In this document: positions 62,755 through 64,000 of the stretch, piece after piece
Layout of the letters: every line of letters begins with the position of its first letter
How positions within the stretch are numbered: position 1 is the stretch's first letter
Assembly: GCF_963667775.1 (NCBI RefSeq)
Contig: NZ_OY764015.1
Span: 688,501 to 752,500, forward strand
Length of the DNA: 64,000 nucleotides
From: an uncultured Trichococcus sp.
GTDB taxonomy: Bacteria; Bacillota; Bacilli; Lactobacillales; Aerococcaceae
Direction: 5' to 3'
Position numbers and translations under genes: made by a program
Notes under the pieces: generated by a model
The model's input: the letters and a program-made list of their open reading frames with translations, nothing else
The model's database searches: none
Told to the model about the DNA's origin: nothing

Positions 62755-64000
62755 TGCTCCTCCCCTTCCTCGTTGGATTCTTGATTATTCTCGTCGATTT
62801 CTTGCTTGATCTTCGAAAGGACATCTTCCTTGCTCAACTTGATGTATTTGCGGTAACGGTTCTCCGGCAATGTGTTGTCGAACTGCGAGATGGCGCGGTA
62901 AGGACCGCTGACTGTCGGCGTATACGGCCGTTCCTTGATCGGATCGAGCTTCAGGTCGCCGGACAGGATCTTCTCGCCGGCTTCCACCATGTTTGCCCGA
63001 TTCTTAGCGATCAAGTGGTTGAAATCATCCAGTGTGATCAAATCGTCATTTTTGCCCAGATTGCCGGCCTTGAGTTTTTTAAAGGTGAAGATTTCCGAAG
63101 CCTGGCCGCTTTCGACAGACGGATCGATCAGGTCCAAAACGGCCGTTTCGTTCAACAACAGCCCTTTCAGCTTGTAATCGGTGATGATCGTCTTCTGGTA
63201 ATCCTCGAGCGTCATGAAGCTGTTCTGCTTGATGAACGGATTCTTGACGTGCAAGTAGAAGGCCCCTGCCGGCAAGGTTTTCCCGGCCAGCAACTTGTCG
63301 GCGTTCAGCAAAGCCACATCCAGATAGGTGATCATCTGCATCGCCAAGCCGTAGTAGGCGTCGGAGAAATCGAAACTGTGCGCGCTCGATTTGTAGTCGA
63401 GGATGGTCAGGTAATTCGAGTCCCCGGCATTGACCAGATCGATCCGGTCGATCTTCCCGCGGATGTGCAGGGTGCCGCCGTTATTCAGCGGCATATCCAA
63501 CCCGTCCAGCATTTGTTCGCCGCCCATTTGGCCGAAGACCGCTTCGGTGCGGATGTTCTTCAGCGCTGTCCGTCGGCTGTGCTGGTTGAGGACCCAAGCC
63601 ATTTTTTGGATTGTTTCGCCCAATTGGTCCCGGATGAAATTCATCCGGTTGGAGGTCCTCAGAATTTCGAATTTTTTGCTCCCGTAGAGCTCATCTAGGA
63701 CGGCATCGGCAATCTGCTTGACCGTCTCCTCGCTCAGATCAGCGGTGTCGATGAGCCTGTTCTTCAGCTGGTTAACGATCTTTTCCAAGGCTTCATGGAA
63801 AAATTCGCCTGTGCCGGCAGCGGACAGCTCGTATTTCGCCCGTTCCTTGAGCTTCAGGCCGTATTGCAGGAAGTGACTGTACGGATCTTCGAAATAGCGC
63901 TCAAGCTGCGAGACCGACAGATACAGGTCTTTCCCGTAGAGCTGTTCGGCAACCGGCGCCGTCAGTTTGCTCGGGACATTCTTGTGCCAGAGGCTGGCGA
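62751..64000 (-). CDS. addB: AddB: helicase/nuclease subunit B, C-terminal part (RexB-like; 5' end outside window)
   Basis: The frame is open through the right edge (…YLSVSQLERYFEDPYSHFLQYGLKLKERAKYEL), so about 416 C-terminal residues are visible. The nuclease motifs are present: HIRGKIDRIDLV and LTILDYKSSAHSFDFSDAYYGLAMQMITYL. The C-terminal tail, where Bacillus AddB has the C-x2-C-x5-C part of its Fe-S cluster, reads PTVSGPYRAISQFD, with no cysteines. This is the RexB pattern of lactic acid bacteria. It makes the second nuclease of the complex. Confidence 0.92.
   Translation of the reverse strand, partial: ASLWHKNVPSKLTAPVAEQLYGKDLYLSVSQLERYFEDPYSHFLQYGLKLKERAKYELSAAGTGEFFHEALEKIVNQLKNRLIDTADLSEETVKQIADAVLDELYGSKKFEILRTSNRMNFIRDQLGETIQKMAWVLNQHSRRTALKNIRTEAVFGQMGGEQMLDGLDMPLNNGGTLHIRGKIDRIDLVNAGDSNYLTILDYKSSAHSFDFSDAYYGLAMQMITYLDVALLNADKLLAGKTLPAGAFYLHVKNPFIKQNSFMTLEDYQKTIITDYKLKGLLLNETAVLDLIDPSVESGQASEIFTFKKLKAGNLGKNDDLITLDDFNHLIAKNRANMVEAGEKILSGDLKLDPIKERPYTPTVSGPYRAISQFDNTLPENRYRKYIKLSKEDVLSKIKQEIDENNQESNEEGEEQ

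Overview
The window looks like chromosome from a low-to-moderate GC Gram-positive of the order Lactobacillales, most likely Carnobacteriaceae and possibly Trichococcus. This is an inference from gene content: lspA-rluD-pyrR order, PyrR attenuators, a LevR/sigma-54 mannose PTS, an AddAB (RexAB-like) recombinase, RqcH, a peptidoglycan L,D-transpeptidase and a long pyruvate:ferredoxin oxidoreductase. No rRNA, tRNA, CRISPR array, prophage or complete insertion sequence was seen. Both window edges cut genes: a metallophosphoesterase on the left and addB on the right.

Region by region. 1-8.3 kb: metallophosphoesterase (partial), membrane-anchored nuclease, VanZ protein, LonB-like protease, an L,D-transpeptidase with six 84-residue wall-binding repeats, and an omega-amidase-like hydrolase. 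8.4-15.8 kb: pyruvate:ferredoxin oxidoreductase, a proteasome-beta-like protein followed by a small HTH protein, a membrane protein made of four internal repeats, and a pRiA4b ORF-3-like protein. 16-20.4 kb: AEC permease, uridine kinase, a TrmB regulator overlapping a diaminopimelate decarboxylase, and a small nucleotidyltransferase-fold protein. 20.4-31.8 kb: M50-like membrane protease, DUF1002 secreted protein, a solo tyrosine recombinase inside a set of repeats, a TPM-PspA envelope-stress pair, a peroxiredoxin-like protein, coaBC, a two-domain PPK2, an Ohr/OsmC protein, a NrdH-type glutaredoxin and a YczE-like membrane protein.

31.9-46.7 kb is dominated by pyrimidine synthesis on the minus strand, in two clusters. 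pyrB-pyrC sits behind two PyrR loops in tandem. pyrR-pyrK-pyrD-pyrF-pyrE sits behind lspA-rluD, with PyrR loops before pyrR and between pyrR and pyrK. Between the clusters lie an S66 carboxypeptidase, a TrpXYZ-type ABC operon with its own leader peptide and hairpin leader, a 1.1 kb gene-poor gap and rqcH.

46.9-64 kb: a lipoprotein polysaccharide deacetylase joined to a secreted glycoside-hydrolase-like protein; then cutC, an extra EIIB, manO and the EIID, EIIC and EIIAB genes of a mannose-family PTS. The PTS is driven by a clear sigma-54 promoter and its activator LevR. A RelBE-type toxin-antitoxin pair, a DUF2798 membrane protein, three hairpin repeats and addA/addB close the window.

The points most worth following up are the proteasome-like Ntn-hydrolase candidate, the leader peptide and attenuator before the TrpXYZ-type operon, the recombinase flanked by 29-bp direct repeats, the tandem PyrR attenuators and the three-hairpin array.
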